A DNA stretch of 20,232 bases, taken from Isoetes engelmannii. Taxonomy: Eukaryota; Streptophyta; Lycopodiopsida; Isoetales; Isoetaceae. Positions 19,180 to 20,232 of the stretch are shown here, piece by piece. Below the pieces are notes generated by a model. That model ran no database searches. It had not been told where the DNA came from and saw only the letters and a list, made by a program, of their open reading frames with translations. Both the position numbers and the translations under genes were made by a program. The number at the start of each line of letters is the position of its first letter. Within the stretch, counting starts at the first letter, position 1. The stretch lies in assembly GCA_011763485.2 (NCBI GenBank), contig JAANSK020286602.1, positions 1 to 20,232 on the forward strand, written 5' to 3'.

Positions 19180-19750
19180 GTCTCATTTTGAGCACAAAAA
19201 CATACACTTCTTGGGGTTCAAGCTTACTCCTCCCTTTCTACACATGGCACAAACTTTTGTGAGATAACCAAGGTGATCTCTTATGGAGGAGCCTAAACAT
19301 AAGTCATCAAGAAACACTCTAACCACAGAAGAAGGTTGAAAATGGTATCCATAGCTCTTTGGAACGTCGTTGAAGCATTCATAAGACCAGAAGGCATTCT
19401 TCTCATGGGCATGGCAAATGTTCCCCAAAGTGTGATGAATGATGTTTTAGGCTGATCTTCTTCCTTGATGCTGATTTGATTGGAACCTGAGAATCCATGT
19501 AAGAAGGAATACATTTCTTTTCCTACAATAGCATGTAAGACCTCTTCCAAGAAAGGTAAAGGATAGCAATCTTTGATGGTTGTCTTATTCAAGTCCCTAT
19601 AATCAATGCATATCCTAATGGTCCTTTTTTTTTTCAACAGGTACAATGCAAGACAACCATTCAGGATTTACAATCTTTGATATCACACCAGCATCCTCCA
19701 TCCTATATAATTCATCCTTAATGAGATCAAGCAATGCAACATTTATTCTT
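19180..19750 (-). pseudogene. Ty3/gypsy reverse transcriptase part (fossil)
   Basis: The frame at 19646-19293 contains RICIDYRDLNKTTIKDCYPL, the classic Ty3/gypsy RT opening, and GFSGSNQISIKEEDQPKTSF, the motif A neighbourhood. The catalytic-box region lies just beyond in a second frame (19428-19183), with the VFLDDLCL block and a following CMFLC stretch. In life it copied element RNA into DNA. Broken. Confidence 0.85.
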
Positions 19751-20119
19751 CTAAGTTATTGCATAACAGGTTTCATTCCTTCTTTGGTCTTTATTTCAAA
19801 CTCACGTACATATTTATCAACACCAATCAATCCATTATAGTCCCAAGCAAATGCATCCTTCCATTTATTAAAAAATTTCATGACCATGCACTCATCCTCC
19901 TCTCTAAACATGTTATACACATATAGGATCCTACTTTGACCATTCTTTTCAATATTTACCTCTTTTACTTGTTTCTCATCACGTGCATTGATGACAAGGA
20001 TAGGATGTAGTTGCTTCAATTCCTCTTCTTCCAATTCTTCCTCCTTGATTGCTCCCTCAACCAAATGCACAAGAAGAACACTTCTACACAAAGCATCTGT
20101 GACGTACCCAACTTTATCT

Positions 20120-20229
20120 ACGGTGCTCCCACCGTATAAAAGCTGGATCATTCCCCCTTATTGGCCTGGCAAGCCAATCAAGGGGCCGTCCGTCTGCCTC
20201 GGCATCATTGACACCAGTCAAGACCGAGG
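20120..20229. repeat. Cluster of three hairpins at the right edge
   Basis: ACGGTG/CACCGT at 20120-20135 has a 4-base loop. CCCCTTATTGGC/GCCAATCAAGGGG at 20154-20185 has one bulge and a 7-base loop. CCTCGG/CCGAGG at 20197-20229 encloses TTGAC/GTCAA with a 4-base loop. The GC content is higher than in the flanking pol sequence. This may mark a boundary within the fossil or a different inserted sequence. No tRNA cloverleaf fits. Confidence 0.65.
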
Positions 20230-20232
20230 GGG

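Larger units (their letters stand above)
17065..20232 (-). mobile_element. Ty3/gypsy LTR retrotransposon fossil, pol region, continuing past the right edge
   Basis: The minus-strand order is pre-RT linker (about 20151-19756), reverse transcriptase (about 19750-19180), RNase H/connection (about 19082-18530), integrase zinc-binding domain (18264-18082), integrase core (about 18080-17654) and integrase C-terminal part (to about 17230), then the polypurine tract. RT before integrase is the Ty3/gypsy arrangement. The wording of the RT and integrase blocks resembles the Athila/Tat (OTA) lineage, a tentative placement. Gag, protease and the 5' LTR would lie beyond the window. The copy is broken, with roughly ten or more breaks, and looks old. 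Confidence 0.85.

Noticed and set aside
20190-20232. tRNA-like fold at the right edge
   Set aside because: Only simple stems; no D, anticodon or T-arm consensus.

Overview
The window looks like plant nuclear DNA. It holds one host gene at its left edge, followed by about 17 kb of decayed retrotransposons. The host gene (minus strand, positions 1-2054 plus a leader reaching perhaps to 3.1 kb) is a phytochrome-interacting factor (PIF), a light-signalling bHLH transcription factor. It is identified by a complete PIF-type bHLH split over three exons at GT/AG junctions, an N-terminal [11 protein letters not shown] start, a WLQYPLDD block and a PIF3-like LVNFPHF block. The dense old Ty3/gypsy and LINE remains and the form of the PIF fit a land plant with a large genome. 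A non-seed vascular plant (fern or lycophyte) is my guess, and it is only inference.

Layout. 1-2054: PIF gene, running out of the left edge in its sixth coding exon. 2055-3140: its likely 5' leader and promoter, with a candidate leader intron, upstream ATGs and a 14-bp palindrome containing CCTTATAAGG. 3140-6370: AT-rich, gene-poor DNA with microsatellites, a 55-bp tandem duplication, a strong hairpin and a weak L1-type relic near 4.5 kb. 6370-7490 and 8040-8740: two minus-strand 3' fragments of a LINE family. 9.1-10.9 kb: part of a minus-strand LTR retrotransposon (gag region plus one well-bounded 507-bp LTR). 10.9-15.1 kb: a longer plus-strand copy of the same LINE family (ORF1-like part, low-complexity spacer, APE endonuclease, reverse transcriptase, C-terminal domain), heavily mutated. 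15.1-20.2 kb: a minus-strand Ty3/gypsy fossil. Its pol domains run from the right edge down to a polypurine tract at 17067-17090, and a probable 3' LTR lies to the left of that tract.

The most interesting signal is in the PIF leader. Removing a candidate 127-bp intron (2058-2184) would put an upstream ATG (2220) in frame with the PIF reading frame, adding 13 residues. Retaining it turns the same ATG into an overlapping out-of-frame uORF. This resembles the intron-retention and uORF control recalled for Arabidopsis PIF3. A second point is that the phyB-binding (APB) region looks reduced. No tRNA, rRNA, CRISPR array or bacterial-type operon was seen.
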